A stretch of 64,000 bases of DNA from Candidatus Margulisiibacteriota bacterium (GCA_003242895.1 QKMY01000057.1:1-64000); one strand, 5' to 3'. Shown: positions 1-8,247, counted from the stretch's first letter. Numbers and translations: made by a program. Notes: a model not told the origin generated them from the letters alone.

Positions 1-301
1 AAAACCAAACAAAAAAACAGTGCAAAAAATTAATCCCGGTATTTTTGAAATATCTCAAGCAATTAAACGAATCAGCAATAGATAGGTTGGTTACATTAGG
101 TAACACGTTAAATTCATGGGAAGAAGAGGTCGTGAGAATGTGGCGGTTTAGCAAGTCCAATGGCATTACAGAAGGATTTCATACTAAAATGGAAATGCTA
201 TCAAGAAGGGCTTACGGTTTTAGAAACTTTGAAAATTACAGATTGTGGGTTAAAATACTATGTCGTTAATATCTGGATTCCCCCATCTTCGGAGTAGAGC
301 C
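1..301 (+). mobile_element. Right end of an ISL3-type insertion sequence (partial)
   Basis: The window opens inside a transposase frame that matches the C-terminal end of ISL3-family transposases. About 32 bases after its stop lies GC-richer sequence ending in AGAGCC near 301, which looks like the right terminal inverted repeat of this family (the other end would read GGCTCT inward). The left end lies outside the window, so the repeat cannot be confirmed. The element stops about 22 bases from the 3' end of a tRNA-Thr gene. The family call is firm from the protein; the exact border is inferred. Confidence 0.6.
3..269 (+). CDS. ISL3 family transposase, C-terminal part (5' end outside window)
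   Basis: The frame is open to the left edge and ends at a TAA at 267-269, giving 88 residues. The last 60 residues carry the hallmark end of ISL3 transposases: FSKSNGITEGFHTKMEMLSR, followed by an RRAYGFRNFENYRLWVK-type tail. ISL3 transposases are DDE enzymes of about 400 residues, so roughly four fifths of the gene is missing here because of the window border. The glutamate in NGITEGFH corresponds to the last acidic residue of the DDE triad in this family (family knowledge). Whether the full copy is intact cannot be judged. It is transcribed towards the convergent tRNA gene. Confidence 0.85.
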   Translation, partial: NQTKKQCKKLIPVFLKYLKQLNESAIDRLVTLGNTLNSWEEEVVRMWRFSKSNGITEGFHTKMEMLSRRAYGFRNFENYRLWVKILCR

Positions 302-323
302 GGGTTTCCAACATCTGTGTTAC

Positions 324-399
324 TGGAGCTCCCGGGCGGAATTGAACCGCCGACCCCATCCTTACCATGGATGTGCTCTACCTACTGAGCTACAGGAGC
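324..399 (-). tRNA. tRNA-Thr (anticodon GGT)
   Basis: On the minus strand the 76 bases fold into a full cloverleaf. The acceptor GCTCCTG pairs with CGGGAGC, the D-arm contains GCTCAGTAGGTAGAGC, and the anticodon stem CATCC/GGATG encloses loop ATGGTAA with anticodon GGT. The T-arm is GGCGG-TTCAATT-CCGCC. The 3' CCA is encoded, and the discriminator base is T. It reads ACC/ACT threonine codons. Confidence 0.96.
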
Positions 400-418
400 G
401 TGACAACATACAAATAAT

Positions 419-447
419 ATATTAAGTAGTTGTCGCTATCTTGTCAA
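419..447 (-). promoter_or_regulatory. Sigma-70 promoter of tRNA-Thr
   Basis: Reading the minus strand, TTGACA (442-447) is followed after exactly 17 bases by TAATAT (419-424). The predicted start is near 412, giving a 5' leader of about 12 bases before the tRNA. Confidence 0.75.
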
Positions 448-707
448 CTACAGAATATCATTCAATCATGCTATTTTACAATAATTTTATTAGATCGCCA
501 ATGTGTTTTTTGTTATCTATAGGCTAATCTCACGGACATTAATCTGTTCAAGCATAATCAATATAAAGAGTTAACAATTTGACAGTTGAAATAATAGAAT
601 ATCCGGGGTATCATCGCGACAATTTCATAGGCCTATTATACTGTATACCTTATTAAAATATTTCCTCTATACCAATTTTAATTCGTAGAAAAACCATCAT
701 AACAACA
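448..707. other. Intergenic, nothing recognised
   Basis: AT-rich sequence between the tRNA promoter and the Pho-like box of the radical SAM gene. Only short frames without ribosome-binding sites are present, and I saw no strong hairpin. Confidence 0.5.
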
Positions 708-745
708 TTAACACAAACTTACTTTGCGACCGTAAAGAGTAATAG
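708..745 (+). promoter_or_regulatory. Candidate Pho box (two 11-bp-spaced half sites)
   Basis: TTAACA at 708 and TTACTT at 719 are exactly 11 bp apart, and the first 11-mer, TTAACACAAAC, is identical to the first 11-mer in front of pstSCAB at 26057. A possible -10 (TAATAG) lies at 740-745. The match is weaker than at phoB or pst because only two half sites exist and the second is degenerate. If functional, it would put the radical SAM gene under PhoB control. Confidence 0.45.
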
Positions 746-797
746 ATCAAAACCAGAATATGATGCGTTAAGTTATAAGACGAGGGGGAATAAAAAA

Positions 798-1817
798 ATG
801 ATCGACAGTAAGATAGACAGAAAAAACTTCAAGAATATTGAGTTGAATTATAATGGTGAATGCCGGTTAGAGAGCCTGGAAGTAGGAATTACTTCAAAAT
901 GCAATTTCCGTTGCGATTATTGTTGTGCTTACAAAGAAGAAGAGAATGTCATTCTTCCTGCGCAGACAATAATCAACATCATTAAGGATCTTCCTGACCT
1001 GAAAAGGGTAAAATTATCCGGCGGAGAAGTCCTGATCAAATTTGAAGAATGCCTTAAAGTGATCAAATTTTGTGCGGCTCATGGCATCCATATCCAGGTT
1101 AACTCAAATGGAAGCCTCCTGGATGAAGAAAAAATAAAAACCCTTCAGAATGCAGGACTTAATACCCTTCACTTCTCATTTAATTTCGTTAATGCAAAAA
1201 AATTTTCTAATTTTTACAAAGTAAAAGAAGAAGTGTTCTATAAAATCATCGATAATGTAAAAATGGCAGCCCAGAGTCCTCCCATGGACGTTATTGCTGA
1301 GACAATAATTTTCGGCGACACAGAAGATAACCTTATTGAAATACACAATCTTATCTACAATATGGGTGTTAGAAAGCAAGAAATGCAATGCGGAATACCC
1401 ACCTCTGAATGGACCTCCAAGTCCATAACCCCTCCTGAAAAACTGGCACATGCCATTGACAGTCTCATAATAAATAAAAAACCGGAAATGCAACTGTACT
1501 TTAGTTGCTGGGGAACGCATATCAATAGTGATAGTGCTTTCTATCCCTTAATAAGCAATCATTTTGACAAAGAAGGGGTCTATTTCTGTAAATGTATCGA
1601 CGGGAAAAGACAACTGCACCTCCATACCAATGGCGATATTTTAATTTGTGAATTAGGATATCCGGTGGTAATAGGAAATATTTTCTTAAATCCCTCCGCT
1701 CTAAAAACTATCTACGCTGATATTCCAAAAAAATTAACGGATTTCATCAAATCTCATAATTGCATAAAAGCGAATAAAGCTCGAATAGCAATTAATAAAG
1801 AAATTGCGGTAGCCTAG
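798..1817 (+). CDS. Radical SAM protein with SPASM-like C-terminus
   Basis: A 339-residue protein with the radical SAM cluster motif CNFRCDYCC (CxxxCxxC) near residues 35-43. This binds a [4Fe-4S] cluster that cleaves S-adenosylmethionine. A glycine-rich KLSGGEVL segment follows, typical of the SAM-binding strand. The C-terminal third has CKC and, after HTNGDILICELG, a VIGNIF ending like the auxiliary-cluster (SPASM/twitch) region of MoaA/PqqE-type enzymes, but with fewer cysteines than a full SPASM domain. The ATG at 798 follows the purine-rich GAGGGGGAA. It stands alone, with no recognisable peptide substrate or partner, so its reaction is unknown. A Pho-like box precedes it. Confidence 0.85.
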   Translation: MIDSKIDRKNFKNIELNYNGECRLESLEVGITSKCNFRCDYCCAYKEEENVILPAQTIINIIKDLPDLKRVKLSGGEVLIKFEECLKVIKFCAAHGIHIQVNSNGSLLDEEKIKTLQNAGLNTLHFSFNFVNAKKFSNFYKVKEEVFYKIIDNVKMAAQSPPMDVIAETIIFGDTEDNLIEIHNLIYNMGVRKQEMQCGIPTSEWTSKSITPPEKLAHAIDSLIINKKPEMQLYFSCWGTHINSDSAFYPLISNHFDKEGVYFCKCIDGKRQLHLHTNGDILICELGYPVVIGNIFLNPSALKTIYADIPKKLTDFIKSHNCIKANKARIAINKEIAVA

Positions 1818-2220
1818 GGTTTTTCTGTATGGTCGGGTGTGGTTGTCTCTTTGTTTATAAGAACTACCCACCCGCTCCAGCCCTTTTATTGAGTTCATTA
1901 AAAAAAAATAGGAGAAACATTCTCTCAATCGGGAGTTATTCCTGCCGGTGTCACAATCGAGCAATTTTTAAGCCACCGCATTGTAACAATAAAGTAGTGG
2001 AAAGAAATATTAATGCTTACACTAGATAGAGGCAAAAATAAGTGATATGTGTTTAAAAAAAGACAGCATATAGTAACAATTATTGAATTTGCAAAAATAG
2101 TATGCTATATCTAAAATAACCTTGTTTAACCATTGGCTTTTGATCTTAGTTGTCGGATTGCCGACGTTAAAATCGTTTGGTTGATTGAGTAGTTTGATGA
2201 GAAGAGGAGGAATAAGGTCA
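1818..2220. other. Intergenic, no gene recognised
   Basis: About 400 bases between the radical SAM gene and the rubredoxin-like gene. A short plus-strand frame (1829-2029) has no ribosome-binding site and an unlikely composition. A weak promoter-like pair, TTGAAT around 2083 with TATATC 17 bases on, may serve the downstream gene. Confidence 0.4.
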
Positions 2221-2553
2221 ATGAAATGGAAATGTTCTATTTGTGGTTATTTACATAGTGGAGATGATGTACCGGAAGCGTGCCCGAAATGTGGTGCCGC
2301 TAAAGAAAAAATCGGTAAGCTTGAACAGGCCCAATCAGATTTGGTGGAAAGGGCAGGATTCACTAATCAGCTCCATATGGACCTGGTGAATATGCTGGAA
2401 AACGTTGTCGAGTTAGCTGAAGATGGAATTGAAGATAACCTCGATCCAGGCTGTGTATCAATATTTATGAAGGCAAAAGATCAAGCGCTTATATTGAAAC
2501 AATCGATAAAAGCTGAACTTGCAGCCCATGTCTCAAAGGGTAAGTGGGGCTAA
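2221..2553 (+). CDS. Rubredoxin-like domain protein with helical tail
   Basis: A small cytoplasmic protein of 110 residues. Residues 1-35 form a rubredoxin-type iron site (CSICGY and CPKCGA), as found at the end of rubrerythrins. It is followed by a helical region (LHMDLVNMLENVVELAEDGI). The start at 2221 is chosen because AGGAGG (2205-2210) lies 10 bases upstream; an in-frame upstream GTG/TTG-type extension would add an unconvincing basic leader. It probably carries single electrons, perhaps in oxidative-stress defence, but no partner lies nearby. The helical tail could be a four-helix remnant of a rubrerythrin, though no diiron ExxH motif is visible. Confidence 0.8.
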   Translation: MKWKCSICGYLHSGDDVPEACPKCGAAKEKIGKLEQAQSDLVERAGFTNQLHMDLVNMLENVVELAEDGIEDNLDPGCVSIFMKAKDQALILKQSIKAELAAHVSKGKWG

Positions 2554-2564
2554 TTGTTACTTTA

Positions 2565-2592
2565 TTGATTTGAAACACTTATGTGGTATAAT
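2565..2592 (+). promoter_or_regulatory. Promoter of ssrA (extended -10)
   Basis: TTGATT at 2565-2570, a 16-base spacer, then TATAAT at 2587-2592 preceded by TG one base upstream (TGGTATAAT). It lies about 30 bases before the mature tmRNA 5' end, right after the rubredoxin-like gene. Confidence 0.75.
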
Positions 2593-2623
2593 ACTTTAGT
2601 TAAATGTGATATTTGATAATCAA

Positions 2624-2999
2624 GGGGGTGCACAGGTTTCGACGGGAAGTGGCGAAGTAATAGTCGCGAGTCGAGGAGCTGCCCGGCCTCGTAAAAAGGC
2701 AGAAGAAAACAAACGCAAACAACTTTAAAAACGCGTTCACCGCAGCTCCGGCTGCACTTGTTGCTTAATTAAATAGGCAGCGCCGTCAGGTAGAATGTGC
2801 TGGTGGTTCTAACTGACGTCATTTAACCAGATCGTTTTCTGTTGACGTTTGTCCGGCAGAAAGTTAAACATAGACAGACTTTCTTAGTATTATCCTGTCC
2901 ATAGGAGAATAATAAGAGAAATTAAAGTATGGACTACACTCGTAGTGGCTTTTATTGAGGACTTTTCGGACAGCGGTTCGATTCCGCTCACCTCCACCA
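2624..2999 (+). ncRNA. ssrA: tmRNA (transfer-messenger RNA)
   Basis: The 5' end GGGGGTGCACAGGTTTCGAC and the 3' end GGTTCGATTCCGCTCACCTC-CACCA form the tRNA-Ala-like domain; GGGGGTG pairs with CACCTCC. The resume codon GCA at 2715 opens a tag frame ANNFKNAFTAAPAALVA ending in TAA at 2766-2768, with the usual hydrophobic Ala-rich end seen by ClpXP-type proteases. It rescues ribosomes stalled on broken mRNAs. The one-piece form is seen, not the split form. Total length is about 376 bases. Confidence 0.97.
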
Positions 3000-3040
3000 A
3001 TGATTACAAATATATCTTTTAAATAGAAAATGAATTCAAG

Positions 3041-3091
3041 AAAAAAACTAAATAAAAACCGCGCATTGCGCGGTTTTTATTTAGTTTTTTT
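3041..3091. terminator. Intrinsic terminator of ssrA, perfect 24-bp hairpin
   Basis: A perfect inverted repeat: left arm 3041-3064 and right arm 3068-3091, loop ATT, GC core CCGCGC/GCGCGG flanked by long A and T tracts. The T tract after the core terminates ssrA. Because the left arm begins with A7, it could also stop transcription arriving on the minus strand. Confidence 0.92.
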
Positions 3092-3348
3092 CTTTTCTAG
3101 TATTAATCAGATGGTAATTGAGAATAACCTTGGGAAGCTATCTTGTATTTTTCTCGGTATTTTCATATCTACATTCCTTTACCAGGTTCTCGATATTAAT
3201 GTTCTCGAAAATACTCCTGTTAATAATATAAGGCGGTGGCTCAAATCCGCCTGAACGGTCAATAGGTTTCACCCACTGGACAGGTATCGCATATATTATC
3301 GAAGTGTAAATCACTTTTTTGGTTGCTGGAATAACAAGGGAAATATAA
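3092..3348. other. Region between ssrA terminator and receiver-domain gene
   Basis: About 257 bases with one weak minus-strand frame (listed separately, 3138-3314). A short hairpin, AGGCGG/CCGCCT, lies near 3230-3251. No RNA gene or promoter was recognised. Confidence 0.4.
3138..3314 (-). CDS. Possible small protein of 58 residues, doubtful
   Basis: Downstream of the receiver-domain gene on the same strand, a frame beginning at GTG (3312-3314) gives 58 residues with a plausible soluble composition, including PVQWVKPIDRSGGFEPPPY. It ends close to the ssrA terminator. There is no convincing ribosome-binding site and the reading frame continues upstream through the neighbouring gene without a better start. 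It may be a gene remnant. No family recognised. Confidence 0.25.
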   Translation of the reverse strand: MIYTSIIYAIPVQWVKPIDRSGGFEPPPYIINRSIFENINIENLVKECRYENTEKNTR

Positions 3349-3708
3349 TTATGGGAGATACAACTCAATGAAACTGATAAGATCTTCTGTATTAACCGGC
3401 TTAACGAGTATTTCATTTGCATGGTTTTCAAGAAAAGTAAGGTTTTCTTTCTCAATAAATGCACTATAAACAAGTACCGGGGTTTCTTTGTATTCCGGAA
3501 GCTTTCTGATTTCTCTGAGTGCGGTGTATCCATCCATTCCTTCCATTTTTAGATCGAGGATGATAAGATCGATTTTCTCTTTATTAATGATATCAAGGCA
3601 TATGAAACCATTTTCCGCTTCATATACTGCATGCCCTTCCTTTTGAAATGCAAAATTTAAGGCTGCTCTGATAAAATTGTCATCGTCCACTATTAGTATG
3701 TTTGACAT
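3349..3708 (-). CDS. Stand-alone response-regulator receiver domain (CheY-like)
   Basis: 119 residues making a single receiver domain and nothing else. Acidic pocket D8/D9/D10 (ILIVDDDN), phosphoacceptor Asp52 (LIILDLKMEGMDG), Ser82 in the switch position (VLVYSAF) and Lys103 (ILVKPVN) are all present. The start at 3708 gives the normal MSNILIVDDD opening; an upstream in-frame ATG would add 12 odd residues. With no output domain it must work through protein contact or phosphotransfer. No histidine kinase is adjacent; orphan kinases elsewhere in the window (9066, 13852) are possible but unproven partners. It lies on the same strand as corA, 173 bases downstream. Confidence 0.88.
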   Translation of the reverse strand: MSNILIVDDDNFIRAALNFAFQKEGHAVYEAENGFICLDIINKEKIDLIILDLKMEGMDGYTALREIRKLPEYKETPVLVYSAFIEKENLTFLENHANEILVKPVNTEDLISFIELYLP

Positions 3709-3881
3709 ATCCTTATTATGTCCAATACTGGCACAAATTGTCAATAAAATGACTCGTTTTTTTTTACAATAAGTGTTGATATAGCAGGAGAAAAAAAGAT
3801 AATAGTTCTAATTTACCAGTGATGTGCTGAACCGGTTAATATTAGCATATATAACATCGAGAAATATGGGGCTAGTATTGA

Positions 3882-4946
3882 TTAAAACCATTTTTTTCTT
3901 CGAAAATAAATGATCATCGATACCACAATAATAGCCATAAAAAAGAGTACAAAGTAATAACCCCATTTCCAATGGAGTTCCGGCATGTTTTCAAAGTTCA
4001 TGCCATAGACGCCGGCAATGAACGTTAGCGGGATGAAGATTGTTGATATAATTGTGAGTACTTTCATAATTTCATTCATTTTATTGCTTATGCTGGAAAG
4101 ATAGATATCAAGCATGTTTGATAGCATATCTCGAAAGGTTTCAATTGTGTCGATGATTTGGAATGAATGATCATATACATCCCTGAGATAGATCTTTGTC
4201 GATTGGCTGATTAAGGGAGATTCCAGTCTTTCAATTGAATTGCAAACTTCCCGGAGTGGCCATACCGACTTGCGCAGGAACATAATCTCTCTTTTTAAGG
4301 AGTATATGGACCTTAAGGTTTTTGCCTCCGGATTGGTTATTAATATCCTCTCAATATTTTCAATTTTGTCTCCCGACTCTTCAAGAACGAGAAAGTAATT
4401 ATCAACAATTGTATCCAGTAAAGAATATACGAGATAATCAGCTCCCTTTTTTCTAATATGACTACCTATTTGTCTGATTCTGTCTTTTATGGGATCAAAG
4501 ATATTACTGGAGCGCTCTTGAAAAGATATGACAAAATTAGAACCGAGAATGATACTGATTTGTTCTGATGATATTTCTTTATCCCGAACATCACAGTAGA
4601 AGGTTTTTAGAACAAGAAAAATATAGTCACCGTAATCTTCTATTTTCGGTCGTTGACCGGTGCTGGCAATATCTTCCAGCGTAAGAGGATGGAGTCCAAA
4701 CTGTTTGCTAATTATTTCTATAATCTCTATTTGGCTGACCCCATCGATATTTATCCAATTGATTGCCGTGTCGTTTTTGTTGCTGAGGATTTTCTCGAAT
4801 TTGTCTGTCTCTAATTCTTGAAGCTGATTTTCATCATATTGTATGAGCGTGATTTTGGTTTTGTCAGTTTTTTTCTCGCCTAAATGAATAGGAGTTCCTG
4901 GCGGGAGTCCAATTTTTTTTGATTTTTTTATGTAAAAACGATGCAT
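3882..4946 (-). CDS. corA: CorA-family Mg2+/Co2+ channel
   Basis: 354 residues, the usual CorA length. A long N-terminal cytoplasmic alpha/beta and helical funnel is followed by two C-terminal membrane helices. The selectivity motif GMN is present (FIAGVYGMNFENMP), and the protein ends in a basic RRKKWF tail. CorA pentamers admit Mg2+ (also Co2+, Ni2+) down the membrane potential. The gene follows mscS by 28 bases on the same strand, so the two are probably co-transcribed. Confidence 0.95.
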   Translation of the reverse strand: MHRFYIKKSKKIGLPPGTPIHLGEKKTDKTKITLIQYDENQLQELETDKFEKILSNKNDTAINWINIDGVSQIEIIEIISKQFGLHPLTLEDIASTGQRPKIEDYGDYIFLVLKTFYCDVRDKEISSEQISIILGSNFVISFQERSSNIFDPIKDRIRQIGSHIRKKGADYLVYSLLDTIVDNYFLVLEESGDKIENIERILITNPEAKTLRSIYSLKREIMFLRKSVWPLREVCNSIERLESPLISQSTKIYLRDVYDHSFQIIDTIETFRDMLSNMLDIYLSSISNKMNEIMKVLTIISTIFIPLTFIAGVYGMNFENMPELHWKWGYYFVLFFMAIIVVSMIIYFRRKKWF

Positions 4947-4974
4947 GGTATTTACCTAAGATACTTCCCGGGCG

Positions 4975-6012
4975 CTAGTCCAAAGTTTTCGTTGCAACTG
5001 TTTTTATAGAGATTGGCATGCTGATATTGTTATCTTTAAAACAGGTGTTTAGCTTTTTTATAAACTCGTGCTTAATGAGATATTGATTGTCTAGTTCTTG
5101 TATTTGCACATTTATCCGTAGATTGATATTTGACTCTGCGAACGAATGATAATAGAGCACAGGCTCATAATCAGGAACGCCGCCAGGGACGTTTTGCATA
5201 ACTTCTTTTGCAATGTCGAGCGTGATTTTTTCTACCAGTGTAAGATTGCTATCGAGGGTGACTCCAATCTCAATAATAACGATCATCTGTTTAATCGGTT
5301 GACAGTAATTGACGATTATTGACGACGCTATTTTTGAATTAGGTGCAATGATCATGTTCTCGGACAATGACTGTATGGTAGTATTTCGCCAGGTAATATC
5401 AGTGACATAGCCTTCTTCTCCGGTATTGAGCTTAATGTAATCTCCAGGTTTTACTTGCCGTGATGCAATAATTTGGATACCGGAAAATAAGTTGGAAAGC
5501 GTGTCTTGCAATGCCAGAGCAACAGCCAAACCACCAACCCCTAACGCAGTGAGGATTGGCGTAACTGAAATGCCGAGAAACTGTAAAATTATTAGCGTTC
5601 CCAGAATATAAATAATCAGTTTTATGAGGTTCATGAACAATGAAATGGAAGGGAACATGCCTTTCATTTTTGTGGTGTATAAGGTAAGAAATCCTTCAAC
5701 GACTCTCGCGATAACAACTATCACGGAGAACATAAAGATAACGAGTAGTAATTTGCTGATCGTGCCTGCTACTGTTGTTTTAAGCGGGAGGAACAGTATG
5801 GAACCGTACAATCCTAACAAAAGGCTCCAAAGAACAATAAGCCTGCGGAATGAACTAAGCGTAATCGTTAGCGCTTCCCAGTTATGAAGGCTTGCTTTGT
5901 GATGAGCCTTGCTCATAATGGATTCGATAATTAAGCCGGTGATAAGGCCTGCAAGTATAAAGATAATAGGCATGACAAGTTCGGTAACGTTTTGTAAGTT
6001 AAATAATAGCAT
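4975..6012 (-). CDS. MscS-family mechanosensitive channel
   Basis: About 345 residues: three N-terminal membrane segments, then the pore helix and beta domain of small-conductance mechanosensitive channels. The diagnostic stretch LGVGGLAVALALQDTLSNLF (TM3 and hinge) is followed by RQVKPGDYIKL, and later by the VTDITWRNTTIQ strand. The start is placed at 6012: an in-frame ATG at 6024 overlaps the AAAGGATG ribosome-binding sequence, whereas 6012 sits about 10 bases from it. The channel releases solutes on hypo-osmotic shock. It is first in a putative mscS-corA transcription unit. Confidence 0.92.
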   Translation of the reverse strand: MLLFNLQNVTELVMPIIFILAGLITGLIIESIMSKAHHKASLHNWEALTITLSSFRRLIVLWSLLLGLYGSILFLPLKTTVAGTISKLLLVIFMFSVIVVIARVVEGFLTLYTTKMKGMFPSISLFMNLIKLIIYILGTLIILQFLGISVTPILTALGVGGLAVALALQDTLSNLFSGIQIIASRQVKPGDYIKLNTGEEGYVTDITWRNTTIQSLSENMIIAPNSKIASSIIVNYCQPIKQMIVIIEIGVTLDSNLTLVEKITLDIAKEVMQNVPGGVPDYEPVLYYHSFAESNINLRINVQIQELDNQYLIKHEFIKKLNTCFKDNNISMPISIKTVATKTLD

Positions 6013-6414
6013 TGTTATTAACATCCTTTTACCAGTATTTACAAGACTTCAGTAATTGTTCCAGAGCTTTTGGGTATGCTAGAATGAGAAGTATTGGTTA
6101 TTATATCTTGTACTGTACTTGATTCACAATATTTCCAGCAGAACCATAGTACATTTTAAACCTATTACCAAAAAAACACCATAAGCTTCTTGCTATTAGG
6201 CTCGCTGAGGCTAATCCTTTTCGCAATAGGCGTTGTTTTCGGGCTATCTGGTTTCTGCTGGCTATTCCTGAAACTAGCCGGTTCCGTGAAAAAGAAACGA
6301 AAGAGTTCACTGTTTTTAGGATTTTTTAAGCCGCTTAAAGATACTAATAGGAAAGGTTTTTTGGAGCAAAAAATGGAATAATCTGAAAAGAATTGCCTGG
6401 GCTAAAAATAATAA
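6013..6414. other. Intergenic, no convincing gene
   Basis: About 400 bases between pit and mscS. A plus-strand frame starting with TTG at 6190 could encode a hydrophobic-then-basic 63-residue peptide, but no ribosome-binding site precedes it and the opposite strand has an equally open frame. A small stem-loop with ATTAG/CTAAT outer arms lies near 6196-6216. Confidence 0.4.
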
Positions 6415-7413
6415 TTAGCTAACAAGCAGTGAGGTTGCAAAATAGGTGATTGCTGCAAAGAAGGCAGCTGCTGGTATAGTTATTATCCATGCCCAAAGAA
6501 TTTTTCGAGCTGTAATCCAACGGACACTTCTTGCATGCTGAACGCTGCCTACACCCATAATAGATCCGGCCATTACATGGGTTGTACTCACGGGTATTCC
6601 GAAGTGAGCGGTTACCATTAGCACGAATGCAGATGCAGTACCAGAGCAAAAACCTTCCATCTCTCGAATTTTAGTAATGCTGGTGCCCATGGTCTTAACG
6701 ATACTCCAGCCTCCGAAGAAGGTACCTAAAGAAATTGCCACATAACAGCTTAAAACTACCCAGTTATCAATTTTGAACGTAGCATTATAATGAGCGGCAA
6801 ACAGTGCAAGTGCAATAATTCCCATGGTTTTTTGCGCATCATTTGTCCCATGTCCGATACTGGAGAATACTGCTGCAACAAGTTGTAGCTTTTTGAATAT
6901 TCCTTTTGATTTATATGGAGTTGATTTCCTGAATAGCCATATAATAAATGTTGTAAATATCATAGCGCCCAGCATACCTAACATAGGAGCTATGAATATA
7001 AAAAGAAAAATCTTTAGGACTCCGCTCGCTACGACTACCTTGGTACCAACAGCTGCGACTCCGGCACCAATAAGTCCTCCGATAAGAGCATGACTGCTCG
7101 ATGTTGGGATACCAAAGATCCAGGTAATAATATTCCAGATAATAGCTCCGACAATTGTCGCTAAAATAAGAGGGAGTGTGACGAATTCGATGTTAACCAC
7201 ACCGTTTCCTATCATTTTTGCAACAGCTGTTCCAAAGGCAAAATATCCGACGAAATTAGCACAGCCTGCAAGTATCACGGCTTGCAAAGGAGTTAGCGTC
7301 CTCGTGACAACTATAGTGGCGATTGCATTCGCCGCATCATGAAATCCATTAACGAAATCGAACATTAAGGCAACTATTATTACAATAATAACGAGAGTAA
7401 GTGTACTAATCAT
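6415..7413 (-). CDS. pit: PiT-family inorganic phosphate transporter
   Basis: 332 residues with about ten membrane helices. Both inverted PiT signatures are intact: GFHDAANAIAT near the N-terminus and SSIGHGTNDAQKTMG in the second half. PiT proteins carry metal-phosphate with H+ or Na+ at low affinity when phosphate is plentiful. The gene is 4 bases behind the DUF47 gene, the classic accessory pair. The two are read from a consensus sigma-70 promoter rather than a Pho box, which fits a constitutive low-affinity system alongside the inducible Pst systems in this window. Confidence 0.95.
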   Translation of the reverse strand: MISTLTLVIIVIIVALMFDFVNGFHDAANAIATIVVTRTLTPLQAVILAGCANFVGYFAFGTAVAKMIGNGVVNIEFVTLPLILATIVGAIIWNIITWIFGIPTSSSHALIGGLIGAGVAAVGTKVVVASGVLKIFLFIFIAPMLGMLGAMIFTTFIIWLFRKSTPYKSKGIFKKLQLVAAVFSSIGHGTNDAQKTMGIIALALFAAHYNATFKIDNWVVLSCYVAISLGTFFGGWSIVKTMGTSITKIREMEGFCSGTASAFVLMVTAHFGIPVSTTHVMAGSIMGVGSVQHARSVRWITARKILWAWIITIPAAAFFAAITYFATSLLVS

Positions 7414-7417
7414 TGAC

Positions 7418-8062
7418 CTAACCCAACTTTACTTTGATTCCGCGAACTAGTTTTCCTACATAATCAACAGAATCAACAACCGATTCGAGATGCTCATATA
7501 CTTCTTTAAACCTTATAACATCGATCGGATCATATTTTAGACTGAATAGTTCTGCTACACAAACATGAAATAGCTCATCAGCTTCATTCTCCAGCGTATG
7601 CATGCTTGCAACGGTCTGATCAATGTCATTTTTTGCTTCTAGCTGCAGCATCACGGTTTTCATGTGTTGCCCGATATTTACTATAACTTCTGAGAATTTG
7701 ACGACGTTAGCTGGGACTTTAAGTATTTTATAGATTTCTATTTTTCTGGATATACTGTTAAGAATATCCATTGCTCTATCTATGTTAATTGCTAAAGTAT
7801 GGATGTCTTCCCTGTCTAACGGGGTTATAAATGTATCATTAAGTTCGTCAATTATACGCATTTCTATGATGTCTCCACGATGTTCACACTCTTTTATCGC
7901 GGCTAATTTATTTTTGATTTCTTCCGGAGACAATGTGTCAATATGGCTTACTAATTCCCTAAATATCTCAGAACCTTCAATAAAACAATCTATCTGCTGT
8001 AGCATGTATTTAAAGAATTTAGTCTCTCTCGGTAGTAATAAATCAAAAATATTAAACCCCAT
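7418..8062 (-). CDS. DUF47 (PhoU-like) Pit accessory protein
   Basis: 214 residues, all-helical, of the DUF47/TIGR00153 type distantly related to PhoU. Typical segments are KFFKYMLQQIDCFIEGSEIF, CEHRGDIIEMRIIDELN (E/D-rich helix face), HTLENEADELFH and YEHLESVVDSVDYVGKLV, with acidic residues thought to bind metal as in PhoU. The ATG at 8062 follows GAAGGACTTAAGC. It is the first gene of an operon with pit and presumably modulates that transporter; the mechanism is not established for the family. Confidence 0.92.
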   Translation of the reverse strand: MGFNIFDLLLPRETKFFKYMLQQIDCFIEGSEIFRELVSHIDTLSPEEIKNKLAAIKECEHRGDIIEMRIIDELNDTFITPLDREDIHTLAINIDRAMDILNSISRKIEIYKILKVPANVVKFSEVIVNIGQHMKTVMLQLEAKNDIDQTVASMHTLENEADELFHVCVAELFSLKYDPIDVIRFKEVYEHLESVVDSVDYVGKLVRGIKVKLG

Positions 8063-8181
8063 GCTTAAGTCCTTCTTTCCATTATAATAAAGTTGACACT
8101 TTTATTTGGCATGAATATCTATAAAAATTGCAAGTTGTATCCATTAATTGTCTGCTCAATATATGTTTTGCCGATACGAAA

Positions 8182-8210
8182 ATTATATGTTACCAAGGGA
8201 TTATTGTCAA
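8182..8210 (-). promoter_or_regulatory. Consensus sigma-70 promoter of the DUF47-pit operon
   Basis: On the minus strand TTGACA (8205-8210), a 17-base spacer, then TATAAT (8182-8187): a perfect consensus promoter. The predicted leader to the start codon at 8062 is roughly 115 bases. Confidence 0.8.
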
Positions 8211-8247
8211 TTTAATTAAACAGAAAGATATTATAAAAATCCAAAAA

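Noticed and set aside
1829-2029. 66-residue frame after the radical SAM gene, considered as a peptide substrate
   Set aside because: No ribosome-binding site, no leader/core pattern and unlikely composition.
3226-3255. Sequence around GGCGGTGGCTCAAATCCGCC resembling a tRNA T-arm
   Set aside because: No acceptor, D or anticodon stem can be folded around it, and the loop is too long.
6190-6381. 63-residue hydrophobic plus-strand frame between pit and mscS
   Set aside because: TTG start, no ribosome-binding site, and an equally open opposite frame; best treated as non-coding.
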